NCBI RefSeq assembly: GCF_014905555.1
Contig: NZ_BNGS01000008.1
Location: 310,001 to 374,000 of the forward strand
Source of the DNA: Streptomyces sp. Y2F8-2
GTDB taxonomy: Bacteria; Actinomycetota; Actinomycetes; Streptomycetales; Streptomycetaceae
Length of the DNA: 64,000 nt
Reading direction: 5' to 3'
In this document: positions 49,906-59,162 of the stretch, piece by piece
Layout of the letters: every line of letters starts with the position of its first letter
Position numbering within the stretch: the first letter of the stretch is position 1
Translations under genes and position numbers: made by a program
The notes under the pieces: generated by a model
Told to the model about the DNA's origin: nothing
What the model saw: the letters and a program-made list of their open reading frames with translations, nothing else
Databases searched by the model: none

Positions 49906-50553
49906 TCAGCAGCTCTTCTTGCCGGTGCTGCCCGGCGACGCCGTCGGCGTCGGGTTCGTCAGGGCCGCCAGGGCCTTGTCCGCGTCCGGCTTGGCCGTCA
50001 GGGACTTGAAGCCGTCGCCGAGGATCAGGTCGAGGGACGCGTCCGTGCGGGCGTCCGTGCGCTGGTCGGCGCCCGCCAGCTGGGTGGCGAGAACCGGCAG
50101 CGCGCTGTGCAGGGAGGCCTTCGGGCCGAGCAGTATCCCGACGCCCTTGACCTTCTTGTCGTACTGCTGCGTCGCGTTGCCCACGGTGCCGATGTGGAAG
50201 CCGCGCTTCTTCAGCTCGTCCGCGGTCTCCTTGGCGAGGCCGCTGCGTTCCGTGGCGTTGAGGACGTTGACCGTGATCCGCCCCGGCTCCGGCAGGGCCT
50301 TGGCGGCGGCGGGCGACGCGCTCACCTTGCCGGCGCAGTCCGCCTTGGGGCCGGACGCCGACGTTCTGCCGCTGCCTCCGGTGAAGACGTCGATGAGCTG
50401 CAGGGTTCCCCAGCCGATCAGCCCGATGGCGGCCACGGAGGCGACGATGGCGACCACGAGCCTGCCGCGGCGCCGGGGCGGGCGCATCCGCGGGTACTTG
50501 TCCCCCGTGATCCGGTACTGGCCACCCATGCCAGGGGGAGTCAGCATGCTCAT
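49906..50553 (-). CDS. LytR C-terminal domain membrane protein
   Basis: The 215-residue protein has a basic cytoplasmic head, one membrane helix near residues 32-52 (LVVAIVASVAAIGLIGWG) and an extracellular LytR_C domain (RITVNVLNATERSGLAKETA, then LLGPKASLHSALPVLATQL). There is no LytR-CpsA-Psr catalytic part. It may help cell-wall polymer attachment. Confidence 0.85.
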   Translation of the reverse strand: MSMLTPPGMGGQYRITGDKYPRMRPPRRRGRLVVAIVASVAAIGLIGWGTLQLIDVFTGGSGRTSASGPKADCAGKVSASPAAAKALPEPGRITVNVLNATERSGLAKETADELKKRGFHIGTVGNATQQYDKKVKGVGILLGPKASLHSALPVLATQLAGADQRTDARTDASLDLILGDGFKSLTAKPDADKALAALTNPTPTASPGSTGKKSC

Positions 50554-50701
50554 GGGCGCAGCGTAGTGCGCCCGGGCAGCAATGCCTACTAGATGATCAT
50601 CAGACGCCCGGAGTCCAACCCGAAAGGGTCAACAGGCGTCCGTACGGCCCGCGGACGGCGGAAGCGGACCGGGGCCGCCCAGGGGCCGTCTCGCGGAGGA
50701 G

Positions 50702-50998
50702 TCAGTCGAGTTCGAGCACCCGTGCGTGCAGCACCTGGCGCTGCTGCAGCGCCGCGCGGACCGCGCGGTGCAGGCCGTCCTCCAGGTACAGGTCGCCCTG
50801 CCACTTCACGACGTGCGCGAAGAGGTCGCCGTAGAACGTCGAGTCCTCGGCGAGCAGGGTCTCCAGGTCGAGCTGCTGTTTGGTCGTCACCAGCTGATCG
50901 AGGCGGACCGGGCGCGGCGCGACGTCCGCCCACTGCCGGGTGCTCTCCCGGCCGTGGTCGGGGTACGGCCGGCCGTTTCCGATGCGCTTGAAGATCAC
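50702..50998 (-). CDS. Small ParB/VapB-like conserved protein
   Basis: The 98-residue protein has DLETLLAEDSTFYGDLFAHV, then LYLEDGLHRAVRAALQQRQV, the latter resembling the ParB-type GxHR motif. Family members are often named VapB-like antitoxins, but no toxin gene lies next to it, so a chromosomal housekeeping role is as likely. Confidence 0.6.
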   Translation of the reverse strand: MIFKRIGNGRPYPDHGRESTRQWADVAPRPVRLDQLVTTKQQLDLETLLAEDSTFYGDLFAHVVKWQGDLYLEDGLHRAVRAALQQRQVLHARVLELD

Positions 50999-51153
50999 AC
51001 GGAAAGCCTACCGGTCGACACGTTCCGGGCGCAGCCATGGCGACGGAGTGCGCCCTCGGAAAAGATGCGGTAAACGGGGCAAAAAGGGAGAGGGTTCGCT
51101 ATGTGTGCGGGAAGTGGCGCGGCCGCCCCGCCGGGGGCGGCCGCTGTCATGGG

Positions 51154-51327
51154 TCACGGATGCGGACGGGTCCACGGCCGTCGCTCGCGGTCCCGCTCCG
51201 GCGGGATCGCCGGGGTGGACGGGTCCACCGCGTCGGGCTCCGGCTCGGGTTCCGGTTTCGGTTTCGTGCTGCGCAGGGCCTCGGCGCGCACCAGGGCGTG
51301 CAGGACCGCGTAGGGGTCGATGAGCAT
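51154..51327 (-). CDS. 57-residue small protein
   Basis: The gene starts at ATG 51327 with GAGGAAC upstream and encodes MLIDPYAVLHALVRAEALR followed by a Lys/Pro/Glu repeat (KPKPEPEPEPD) and a basic tail. It is probably co-transcribed with the exported protein gene before it. The function is unknown. Confidence 0.5.
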   Translation of the reverse strand: MLIDPYAVLHALVRAEALRSTKPKPEPEPEPDAVDPSTPAIPPERDRERRPWTRPHP

Positions 51328-51381
51328 GTAAGGGTTCCTCGCGTTGCTGGTGGTGTGACGGTTCCGGGCGGGCCGGACCTG

Positions 51382-51723
51382 TCAGCAGCGCAGGACCACG
51401 GTGCGCAGGGCGTGCAGTGCGGCCGAGCGCGACGTCCGGGCGGGGGCGGGAGGCAGGTCGTCCGGGCCGGACGGCGCGGGGGCGGCCTGCGGCCCCGGTC
51501 GCAGCGGCGTGACGGTGCGGGGCCCCTGGAGGGTCGCGGTCCGCGGCGCGGGCGCGAGGACGTCGTAGTCCGCGTCGCACGCCTGGACCGCGGACGCGGG
51601 GGCGGAGTCGGCCTCCACCGCCTCGGTGTACGCGCCTGCCACGAGGAGGCTGACGAGCGCCACGAGCACCCTGAGCCAGGCATACCGCCGAGCGGTGCGT
51701 GGGGGGTGCGGTGCGTGGCTCAC
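51382..51723 (-). CDS. Small exported protein of unknown function
   Basis: The 113-residue protein has a basic head and a hydrophobic segment (WLRVLVALVSLLVAGAY), then a Pro/Ala-rich mature part with two Cys (VQACDADYD and the final VVLRC). GTG 51723 follows GGGGAG by 9 bases. It likely forms a unit with the 57-residue gene. Confidence 0.55.
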   Translation of the reverse strand: MSHAPHPPRTARRYAWLRVLVALVSLLVAGAYTEAVEADSAPASAVQACDADYDVLAPAPRTATLQGPRTVTPLRPGPQAAPAPSGPDDLPPAPARTSRSAALHALRTVVLRC

Positions 51724-51819
51724 ATGGGGTCATCTCCCCGTCGGACGCACGTCCTTCATCGTGCCGGACCCGAGAACCGCTCGCACGGTGTACCGGCCGG
51801 GCGAGTGGTTGACGTTCTC

Positions 51820-51855
51820 CATGTGATCATCACTGAATCACCATGTGATCTTCAC
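51820..51855. repeat. 22-base-period direct repeat
   Basis: CATGTGATC-A-TCAC and CATGTGATC-T-TCAC lie at 51820-51833 and 51842-51855, two helical turns apart, upstream of the exported-protein gene. They overlap the end of the HdeD-like gene. Confidence 0.5.
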
Positions 51856-52529
51856 AGGGTGCGCGGGATCCGCCGCGTACCGCCACGGATCCGAACCGCC
51901 GTGACGATCTCGACGATGCCGACCGCCACCAGCCACCACCCGGCGACGAGGGTCAGCACGGCGATCGTCGGGAACGGCGAGACGATCAGCACGATCCCGG
52001 CGATGAAGGTCACGACGCCGAGGAAGATCTGCCAGCCGCGCGCGGGCACCGCCGGATCGTGGGCGGCGGCCATGGTCTGGGTGATTCCGCGGATCAGCCA
52101 GCCGATCCCGATCCACAGTGCGAGCAGCAGGACCGACTCCAGGCGGCTGCGGAAGCAGAACAGACCCAGCAGGATCGACAGGGCGCCGCTGACGAAGGCC
52201 AGGACGCGCAGCGAGGTGGTCTTGTGGGTGCCGAAGGCGGCGGCCAGTTGGAACACACCGCTGGCGAGCAGGTACACGCCGAAGAGGACCCCGGCGGCGA
52301 GCAGGGACGGGCCCGGCCAGACGAGGACCAGGACGCCGAGGATCAGCGACGCGACACCGGTGAGCAGCACGACCTGCCAGGCGGTACGGGCGAGGACGTG
52401 CAACGGCCCCTCGAAGGGCGGCTCCTGCAGGTCCCACGCCGGTCTCGTCGCGTGCGTGCCGCGTGCGGCGTGGACGTGACGGTCGTCGTATTCCGGGCCA
52501 CCAGGGGGCCCGGTCGGTGCGTCGGTCAT
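51852..52529 (-). CDS. HdeD/DUF308-family membrane protein
   Basis: The 225-residue protein has a soluble head and six membrane helices in three pairs (VVLLTGVASLILGVLVLVWP, ILLGLFCFRSRLESVLLLAL, IFLGVVTFIAGIVLIVSP). This is the DUF308 pattern of HdeD, linked to acid resistance in enterobacteria. The role here is unknown. Confidence 0.85.
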   Translation of the reverse strand: MTDAPTGPPGGPEYDDRHVHAARGTHATRPAWDLQEPPFEGPLHVLARTAWQVVLLTGVASLILGVLVLVWPGPSLLAAGVLFGVYLLASGVFQLAAAFGTHKTTSLRVLAFVSGALSILLGLFCFRSRLESVLLLALWIGIGWLIRGITQTMAAAHDPAVPARGWQIFLGVVTFIAGIVLIVSPFPTIAVLTLVAGWWLVAVGIVEIVTAVRIRGGTRRIPRTL

Positions 52530-52600
52530 GATCCATGCTGGGAACGGGTGCGGGCGCCCCGCCACCCCGGACGGTCCGACCGACTGACGCCTGCCGGTTG

Positions 52601-53191
52601 CTACCGATTGCCCTTCGCGGCCTTCGCCGCCGCCTTCATCTCCTGCTTGTGCGCCCGGACCTTGGCCAGTGACTCGGGCCCGGTGATGTCGGCCACGGAC
52701 CGGAACGACGTGGCCTCTCCGTAGGGACCCGCGGCCTCCCGCCACCCCTCGGGCCGTACGCCGAGTTGCTTGCCGAGCAGCGCGAGGAAGATCTGCGCCT
52801 TCTGCTTGCCGAAGCCGGGCAGGTCCTGGAGCCGCCCGAGCAGTTCCCGTCCGCTGTCGGTGTCGGCCCACAGGGCCTCGGGGGCCCCGTCGTAGTGCTC
52901 CACGAGGTACTGGCACAGCTGCTGGATCCGCCGTGCCATCGACCCCGGGTAACGGTGCACCGCGGGCTTGCGCGACAGCAGTTCCGCGAAGGCCTCCGGG
53001 TCCTGGGCCGCGATGTCGTGCGCGTCGAGGTCGTCGGTGCCCAGTCGTCGCGCGATGGTCCACGGTCCCTTGAACGCCCACTCCATCGGAACCTGCTGGT
53101 CCAGCAGCATCCCGATCAGCGCGGCGAGCGGACTGCGCCCGAGGAGCGCGTCGGCCTCGGGATCCTGGGCGAGGTGAAGGGTGACGTCCAT
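52601..53191 (-). CDS. HhH-GPD base-excision DNA repair protein
   Basis: The 196-residue protein has the start of an HhH-GPD fold (LAALIGMLLDQQVPMEWAFK) and the helix-hairpin-helix LQDLPGFGKQKAQIFLALL near residue 135. The catalytic Asp is probably in the following helix region. It should remove damaged bases. The ATG gives the normal length of this Streptomyces family. Confidence 0.85.
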   Translation of the reverse strand: MDVTLHLAQDPEADALLGRSPLAALIGMLLDQQVPMEWAFKGPWTIARRLGTDDLDAHDIAAQDPEAFAELLSRKPAVHRYPGSMARRIQQLCQYLVEHYDGAPEALWADTDSGRELLGRLQDLPGFGKQKAQIFLALLGKQLGVRPEGWREAAGPYGEATSFRSVADITGPESLAKVRAHKQEMKAAAKAAKGNR

Positions 53192-53263
53192 GACCCGATG
53201 GTCGCCCGGCGGCGCGGGGACCGCAGCCGGGGCGCGACGCCGGCGCGGCACTAGCCTGCTGCC

Positions 53264-53743
53264 GTGACGCCTGACGATCTCATCGCCCACTACGGACTGG
53301 AGCCCATCCCGCGTGAGGGCGGGCTGTTCCGCAGGACCTGGACGGGACCGGCCCGGGCGGACGGGCGGCCGGAGGGCACCGCCATCGTGGCCCTGCTGAC
53401 CGCCGCCCCCGACGGCTACTCGGCCCTGCACCGCCTCCCGGCCGACGAGGTCTGGCACCACTACCTCGGCGACCCGCTGGAGCTGCTGCTCCTCGCCCCG
53501 GACGGCGGCGCCCGCACGGCCGTACTCGGCCCGGACGTCCTCGGCGGCCAGTTCGTGCAGTTCACCGTGGAGGCGGGCACCTGGATGGGCGGCCGGGTCG
53601 CCGCGGGCGGCTCGTGGACGCTCTTCGGGTGCACCATGGCGCCGGGCTTCACCGACGAGGCGTACGAGCACGGCGACGCGGCCGAACTCACCGCGCGCTA
53701 CCCGGCCGAGGCGGCCCGGATCGCGGAGCTGTGCCGGCCGTGA
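53264..53743 (+). CDS. DUF985 cupin-fold protein
   Basis: The 159-residue protein has LIAHYGLEPIPREGGLFRRT, ALHRLPADEVWHHYLGDPL and a C-terminal FGCTMAPGFTDEAYEHG, the DUF985 cupin pattern with candidate metal His residues. The role is unknown. It is joined to the next gene by a GTGA overlap. Confidence 0.85.
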   Translation: MTPDDLIAHYGLEPIPREGGLFRRTWTGPARADGRPEGTAIVALLTAAPDGYSALHRLPADEVWHHYLGDPLELLLLAPDGGARTAVLGPDVLGGQFVQFTVEAGTWMGGRVAAGGSWTLFGCTMAPGFTDEAYEHGDAAELTARYPAEAARIAELCRP

Positions 53744-54504
53744 GCGGGCTGCTGGAAGGGCAGGTGGCCCTGGTGACGGGGGCGGGCGGCGGCATCGGGC
53801 GCGGGATCGCGCTGCGGTTCGCCGAGGAGGGTGCCGTGGTCGCCGTCCACTGCCGTACGTCGGTCGGGGCCGCGGACGAGGTGGCCGCCCGCATCCGGGA
53901 CACGGGGGGCCGGGCGGTCGTGCTCCGGGCGGACCTGACCGTGGAGGAGGAATGCCGGCGTCTGGTGGCCGAGGCCGCCGAGTGGGGCGGCGGGCGGCTG
54001 ACGGCGCTGGTCAACAACGCGGGGGTGCAGCCGGTGCAGGGGCTGGCCGGGATGACGGCCGCCGAGTGGCGGGCCGTGGTCGACGCCAACCTCACGGGCG
54101 TGTTCGCGTGCACGCAGGCGGCCGTGGAGGTGATGCGCGGCGCGGGCGGCGGCACCGTCACCCACATCGCCTCCGTCGAGGCCACGCATCCGGCCCCGCT
54201 GCACGCCCACTACTGCGCCTCCAAGGCGGCCGTCGTGATGCACGCGCGCTCGGCGGCCCTCGAGTACGGGCCGTACGGCATCCGCGTCAACACCGTCTCC
54301 CCCGGCCTCGTCGACCGGCCTGGCCTGGCGGAGGACTGGCCGGAAGGCGTGCGCCGCTGGCAACAGGCGGCGCCGTCCGGCCGGTTGGGGCGCCCGGAGG
54401 ACATCGGCGACGCCTGTGTGTTCCTGGCCTCGCCCCTCGCCTCCTGGATCACGGGCCACGACCTGGTGGTGGACGGCGGGGTGTCGGCCCGGCCCACCTG
54501 GTGA
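53740..54504 (+). CDS. Short-chain dehydrogenase/reductase
   Basis: The 254-residue protein has the cofactor loop TGAGGGIGRG near residues 14-23, the NNAG motif, a YCASK active site near 161 with Ser upstream (IASVEAT), and the C-terminal GHDLVVDGGVS. It is a classical SDR that oxidises or reduces an alcohol/ketone with NAD(P). The start GTG overlaps the stop of the cupin gene. Confidence 0.9.
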   Translation: MSGLLEGQVALVTGAGGGIGRGIALRFAEEGAVVAVHCRTSVGAADEVAARIRDTGGRAVVLRADLTVEEECRRLVAEAAEWGGGRLTALVNNAGVQPVQGLAGMTAAEWRAVVDANLTGVFACTQAAVEVMRGAGGGTVTHIASVEATHPAPLHAHYCASKAAVVMHARSAALEYGPYGIRVNTVSPGLVDRPGLAEDWPEGVRRWQQAAPSGRLGRPEDIGDACVFLASPLASWITGHDLVVDGGVSARPTW

Positions 54505-54632
54505 CACGGCTCCCGGAGATGATGGGCGACTCGGCCTTCGGCGGCCGGGATCACGCCACCCGCCGATGAGAACAGGGCGCGCCGCGTCCGTACGTAACCG
54601 AGACCCGGAACCGGCGATACGGGAGACGTGAC

Positions 54633-56594
54633 GTGGGCGGAGGACATGTGGACGGGGGGAGTCGGGGCGCGGACCGGCACGGGAGGCGGCTGCGGCACCT
54701 CGCCCTCGTCCTGCTCGTCGCCCCCCTGCTGCTCCTCACGGGTGCCGGTTCGGCCTCCGCGCACGCCGCGCTGAAGGGCACCGACCCGGCGGACGGCGGT
54801 GTGCTGAAGACGGCGCCGGAGGCCGTCACCCTCACCTTCACCGAGTCGGTCGGTCTGCTGGACAACTCCATCCGGGTGTTCGATCCGGAGAACCGCCGGG
54901 TGCACACCGGCAAACAGGAACATGCGGACGGTCGCTCGGACACGGCGCGGGTCACGCTGCCGGACCTGAAGCAGGGCACGTACATCGTGGCCTGGCGGGT
55001 GGTGTCGGCCGACAGTCATCCGGTCTCCGGTGCGCTCACCTTCTCCGTCGGCAAGCGCTCGGCGACCACGGCCGCCCTGCCGGACGACGAGGTCCAGGAC
55101 GCCGCCTCCACGGCGCTGTACAACACGGCCCGCTACATCGCCTACGGCGGCCTCGCACTGCTGCTCGGCGCCACCGCGTTCGCGATGGTCACCGGCGTGG
55201 CGGCGCCGCGCGGACTGGTCGTGGGCGGCTGGTGGACGCTGCTCGCGGCCACGCTCGCCCTGCTGCTGCTCCGGGGTCCGTACGAGCGCGGCAGCGGCCC
55301 GGCGGCGGCCTTCGACCTCACGGTGCTGCGGGAGACGGCGACGAGCCGCCCGGGTCTCGCGCTGCTCGTGCGGGTGGCGCTGCTGGCGGTGGCGGCACCG
55401 GTCGCGGCGCGGGCCGGGGTGCTGCGCGCACCGGCCGACGGGCGTGGCACGGCGGGTTCCGGCCGTCTCCGGTTCGCGATCGTGAGCCTTCTGTCGCTCG
55501 CGCTGGCCCTGACCTGGGCGGTGGCGGAGCACGCGTCCGCCGGGATCCAGGTGCCGCTCGCGATGACCTCGACCGTGCTGCACCTGCTGGCGATGGCGGT
55601 GTGGCTGGGCGGGCTCACGGCCCTGGTGACGGTGGTGCAACGGACGCCCGGGGAACTGCCCGCCCCCGCGGTCGCCCGCTTCTCGCGGCTGGCGTTCGCC
55701 GCGGTGGCCGTCCTGGCCGCCACCGGTGCCTACCAGTCATGGCGGGGCCTCGGTTCCCTCGACGCGCTCACCTCGACGCCGTACGGCAGGCTGCTCGTCG
55801 CCAAGCTGGCCGGGGTCGTCCTGCTGCTCACGGCGGCGGCCTGCTCCCGCCGCTTCACGGCACGGCTCGCGGTTCCGGCGGCGGAGGTTCCGGCGGCACC
55901 GCCGGAGCGGGTGCCGGAGACGGTGGGCGCCGCCTCGGGGGACGCCGACGCCGCCCACGTACGGGATGCCGCGCGCGTGCAGGACGCCTCGCACGCAGGG
56001 GGCGTACAGGGCGTACGGGACGCCGTGGACGTGCGGACGGACACGGACACGGACACAGACCCTCGGGACCCACCGGCGGGTCCCGCGCCGGGAGACGGCG
56101 CCCGCGCGCCCCACCTCCAGGCCCTGCGCCGCTCCGTGCTCGCCGAGATCTCCCTCGGGCTGGTCGTCCTGGCGCTCACCACCCTGCTCACCGGCACCCA
56201 GCCGGGCCGGGCGGCGGAGGAGGCGGCGGCGTCGACGGCCGCCGCCGAACCGCCCCTCGGCTCCGCCACGGTGATCCCCTTCGACGTGGGCACCCCCGGC
56301 GGGCACGGCAAGGTGCAGATCGAGCTGACGCCCGGCCGGGTGGGCGAGAACGGTGTCCAGGCGCTGATCTTCGGGCCCGACGGCGGCATCGCGACGGTCC
56401 CGGAACTACGGCTCACCTTCACGCTCGAGGGCCGCGACGTCGGCCCGCTCGACGCCAGGCTGACCAACCGGGGCGGCTACTGGGCCACCGACACCCTCAA
56501 CCTCCCGTTGCCGGGCCGGTGGACGATGAGGGCGACGGTCCGCACGAGCGACATCGACCAGGTCACGGTCTCGAAGACGGTGCGGATCGGCTAG
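54633..56594 (+). CDS. CopC-CopD (YcnJ-like) copper transport protein
   Basis: The 653-residue protein has a signal peptide followed by a CopC domain whose mature N-terminal His is in SAHAALKGTDP and whose second site is ADSHPVSG. A CopD membrane part of eight or nine helices then runs from about 160 to 430, a variable linker follows, one more helix lies near 510, and a C-terminal YtkA-like extracellular domain closes the protein (GKVQIELTPGRVGENGVQ). It is believed to take up or traffic copper across the membrane. GTG 54633 follows GGGAG. Confidence 0.88.
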   Translation: MGGGHVDGGSRGADRHGRRLRHLALVLLVAPLLLLTGAGSASAHAALKGTDPADGGVLKTAPEAVTLTFTESVGLLDNSIRVFDPENRRVHTGKQEHADGRSDTARVTLPDLKQGTYIVAWRVVSADSHPVSGALTFSVGKRSATTAALPDDEVQDAASTALYNTARYIAYGGLALLLGATAFAMVTGVAAPRGLVVGGWWTLLAATLALLLLRGPYERGSGPAAAFDLTVLRETATSRPGLALLVRVALLAVAAPVAARAGVLRAPADGRGTAGSGRLRFAIVSLLSLALALTWAVAEHASAGIQVPLAMTSTVLHLLAMAVWLGGLTALVTVVQRTPGELPAPAVARFSRLAFAAVAVLAATGAYQSWRGLGSLDALTSTPYGRLLVAKLAGVVLLLTAAACSRRFTARLAVPAAEVPAAPPERVPETVGAASGDADAAHVRDAARVQDASHAGGVQGVRDAVDVRTDTDTDTDPRDPPAGPAPGDGARAPHLQALRRSVLAEISLGLVVLALTTLLTGTQPGRAAEEAAASTAAAEPPLGSATVIPFDVGTPGGHGKVQIELTPGRVGENGVQALIFGPDGGIATVPELRLTFTLEGRDVGPLDARLTNRGGYWATDTLNLPLPGRWTMRATVRTSDIDQVTVSKTVRIG

Positions 56595-56682
56595 CGGAAC
56601 CACCGGATCCACCGTGGCCCGTCGATAAGTGCTGTGTGAACCTGTTTACTTTCTTTGCCAGAAGCTGTCCTTGAGGTGGCCC

Positions 56683-56698
56683 GGTGTAAGCGCTACCG
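56683..56698. promoter_or_regulatory. LacI-family-like operator before the ABC operon
   Basis: GGTGTAAGCGCTACCG contains the AGCGCT centre typical of LacI/GalR operators in Streptomyces sugar operons. It lies about 170 bases before the binding-protein gene. No lacI gene is in the window. Confidence 0.5.
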
Positions 56699-56865
56699 AT
56701 CAAAGACGTGTCGGTCACGTTTCAAAAACGGCCCCCGGTGGCTCTTGACGTATGAGCGGACATTCGCGTCTTATGACGCCCACGATGTTTGGTCAAGTTG
56801 GATTCTGATCGTTTCTGACCCCTCGATCGGAGCCAGCCGGGACCCACTGCCCTCAGGAGCCGTCA

Positions 56866-58179
56866 ATGCATCACTCACCCTCCGGTCTGTCCCTTCCCGG
56901 CCCGAGCCGCCGCACCCTGCTGCGCGGGATAGGCGGCGCCGCAGCGCTGAGCGCGGCCGTTCCGCTGCTGAGCGCCTGCGCCGGCAGCAGTGGTTCGGGT
57001 GGTGACTCCAAGACCGTCAGCCTGGGCTCCAACTCCTCGGACGCGGTGCCGAAGAAGGCGTTCGCCGACATCTACGCGGCCTTCCAGAAGAAGGAGGGCA
57101 TCAAGGTCGCGGTGAACACCAAGGACCACAACACGTTCCAGGAGCAGATCAACTCCTACCTGCAGGGCACGCCGGACGACGTGTTCACCTGGTTCGCCGG
57201 CTACCGCATGCAGTTCTTCGCGGCCAAGGGTCTCGCCTCCCCGATCGACGACGTGTGGCAGACCATCGGCGGGAACTTCCCCGACGCGATGAAGCAGCTC
57301 AGCAAGGGCGAGGACGGCAAGTACTACTTCGTTCCGCTGTACACGTACCCGTGGGCGATCTTCTACCGCAAGAGCGTCTTCCAGCAGCACGGCTACAAGG
57401 TCCCCACCACGTGGGACGAACTCGTGGCGCTGTGCAAGCAGATGAAGAAGGACAACCTGGTCCCGATCGCGTTCGGCGACAAGGACGCCTGGCCCGCGAT
57501 GGGCACCTTCGACCAGATCAACTTCCGCCTCAACGGCTACGACTTCCACAAGTCCCTGATGGCGGGCAAGGAGTCGTGGACCGATGCCAAGGTGAAGGCC
57601 GTCTTCGACCACTGGGCCGAGCTGCTGCCCTACCACCAGGACGGCGCCGTGGGCCGCACCTGGCAGGACGCCGCGCAGACCCTGGTGTCCAAGAAGGCGG
57701 GCATGTACCTGCTGGGCTCGTTCGTGGCGCAGCAGTTCACCAACAAGGCCGACGTGGACGACCTCGACTTCTTCGCCTTCCCGGAGATCAACTCCGCGTA
57801 CGGCCAGGACACCGTCGAGGCGCCGACCGACGGGTTCATGCTCAGCAAGAGCCCGAAGAACCACGCGGGTGCCGTGAAGCTGCTCGAGTACCTGGGCACC
57901 CCGGAGGCCGAGGCGATCTACCTCAAGTCCGACCCGAGCGTGGTGGCCGCCTCCAGCAAGGCCGACACCTCCTCGTACACGGCGCTGCAGAAGAAGGCGT
58001 ACACGATGATCTCGGGCGCCAAGAACCTGACGCAGTTCATGGACCGCGACAGCCGCCCGGACTTCACCTCCACGGTGATGCAGCCCGCGCTGCAGAACTT
58101 CGTCCGTAACCCCAAGGGCGTGGACAGCATCCTGTCGTCCATCGAGCGCCAGAAGAAGACGATCTTCGCGTCCTCATGA
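56866..58179 (+). CDS. ABC sugar-binding lipoprotein
   Basis: The 437-residue protein has a Tat-type signal (SRRTLLRGIGG) and a lipobox LLSAC with Cys near residue 41, so it is a lipoprotein exported folded. The mature part is a family 1 solute-binding protein (FTWFAGYRMQFFAAKGL, YPWAIFYRKSVFQ). It delivers a galactoside, judging by the enzymes downstream, to the permeases. Confidence 0.92.
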   Translation: MHHSPSGLSLPGPSRRTLLRGIGGAAALSAAVPLLSACAGSSGSGGDSKTVSLGSNSSDAVPKKAFADIYAAFQKKEGIKVAVNTKDHNTFQEQINSYLQGTPDDVFTWFAGYRMQFFAAKGLASPIDDVWQTIGGNFPDAMKQLSKGEDGKYYFVPLYTYPWAIFYRKSVFQQHGYKVPTTWDELVALCKQMKKDNLVPIAFGDKDAWPAMGTFDQINFRLNGYDFHKSLMAGKESWTDAKVKAVFDHWAELLPYHQDGAVGRTWQDAAQTLVSKKAGMYLLGSFVAQQFTNKADVDDLDFFAFPEINSAYGQDTVEAPTDGFMLSKSPKNHAGAVKLLEYLGTPEAEAIYLKSDPSVVAASSKADTSSYTALQKKAYTMISGAKNLTQFMDRDSRPDFTSTVMQPALQNFVRNPKGVDSILSSIERQKKTIFASS

Positions 58180-59162
58180 GCACCGAAACCGGTATCCAGA
58201 ACCCGGAGGCGGCCGCCGTGCCGCCTCCGGGCGGCGCGCCCGCCCAGAAGAAGAAGCGCGCCCCGCAGGGACACAACCGCCTGCTCACCCGCCGCGACCG
58301 CGTCACCCTGGGTCTGATGGCGGGCGTTCCCACGATCCTGCACGTCGCACTGGTGTGGGTCACGGCGCTCGCCTCGATCGCACTGGCCTTCACCACCTGG
58401 GACGGCATCGGGTTCGACTCGATCAAGTGGGTCGGGCTGCAGAACTTCAAGCAGCTGTTCACCGACAACCCGCAGTTCTGGCCGGCCGTCGAGCACAACA
58501 TCATCTGGTTCGTCGTGCTCATCCTGATCCCGACCCCGTTCGGGCTCTTCCTGGCCGTGCAACTGGACAAGAAGATCCGCTTCACCCGCATCTACCAGAC
58601 GGCGTTCTTCCTGCCGGTCGTGGTGTCGCTGGCGGTCACCGGGTTCGTCTGGCAGCTCGTCTACAACCCCGACACCGGCCTGATCAACAGCCTCGTCGGG
58701 GCCAACAAGCCCGGCCACTACATCGACTGGATCGGCAACCCGCACCTCAACCTGTGGGCCGTCCTGGTCGCCGCTTCATGGCGGCACACCGGCTACATGA
58801 TGATCCTCTACCTGGCCGGTCTGAAGGGCGTCGACCCGTCCCTGCGGGAGGCCTCCGCGCTCGACGGCGCGAACGAGTGGCAGACGTTCAAGAACGTCAT
58901 CTTCCCCACCCTGCGGCCCACCAACACCGTCGTCCTGGTCGTCACCATCATCGAGGCCCTGCGCGCCTTCGACCTGGTGTTCGTCTTCAACAAGGGCGCT
59001 CAGGGCACCGAGCTGCTGTCGATCCTGATCACCAACAACATCATCGGCGAGTCCAGCCGGATCGGATACGGCTCCGCGATCGCCGTCGTCCTGCTGGTCA
59101 TCTCCCTCGCGGTCATCATCCCGTACCTGATCGCGACCTTCCGGAAGGAGCGGCGCGCATGA
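58176..59162 (+). CDS. ABC sugar permease, MalF/UgpA type
   Basis: The 328-residue protein has six membrane helices and the EAA motif (LREASALDGANEWQTFKNVI). It overlaps the binding-protein gene by ATGA. The head is Pro/Lys-rich and cytoplasmic. No ATPase gene lies in the operon, so the shared MsiK-type ATPase known in Streptomyces is likely used. Confidence 0.93.
   Translation: MSTETGIQNPEAAAVPPPGGAPAQKKKRAPQGHNRLLTRRDRVTLGLMAGVPTILHVALVWVTALASIALAFTTWDGIGFDSIKWVGLQNFKQLFTDNPQFWPAVEHNIIWFVVLILIPTPFGLFLAVQLDKKIRFTRIYQTAFFLPVVVSLAVTGFVWQLVYNPDTGLINSLVGANKPGHYIDWIGNPHLNLWAVLVAASWRHTGYMMILYLAGLKGVDPSLREASALDGANEWQTFKNVIFPTLRPTNTVVLVVTIIEALRAFDLVFVFNKGAQGTELLSILITNNIIGESSRIGYGSAIAVVLLVISLAVIIPYLIATFRKERRA

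Noticed and set aside
50702..50998. A VapB antitoxin of a toxin-antitoxin pair
   Set aside because: No toxin-like gene is adjacent on either side, and the sequence looks as much like a ParB-type fold as an antitoxin.
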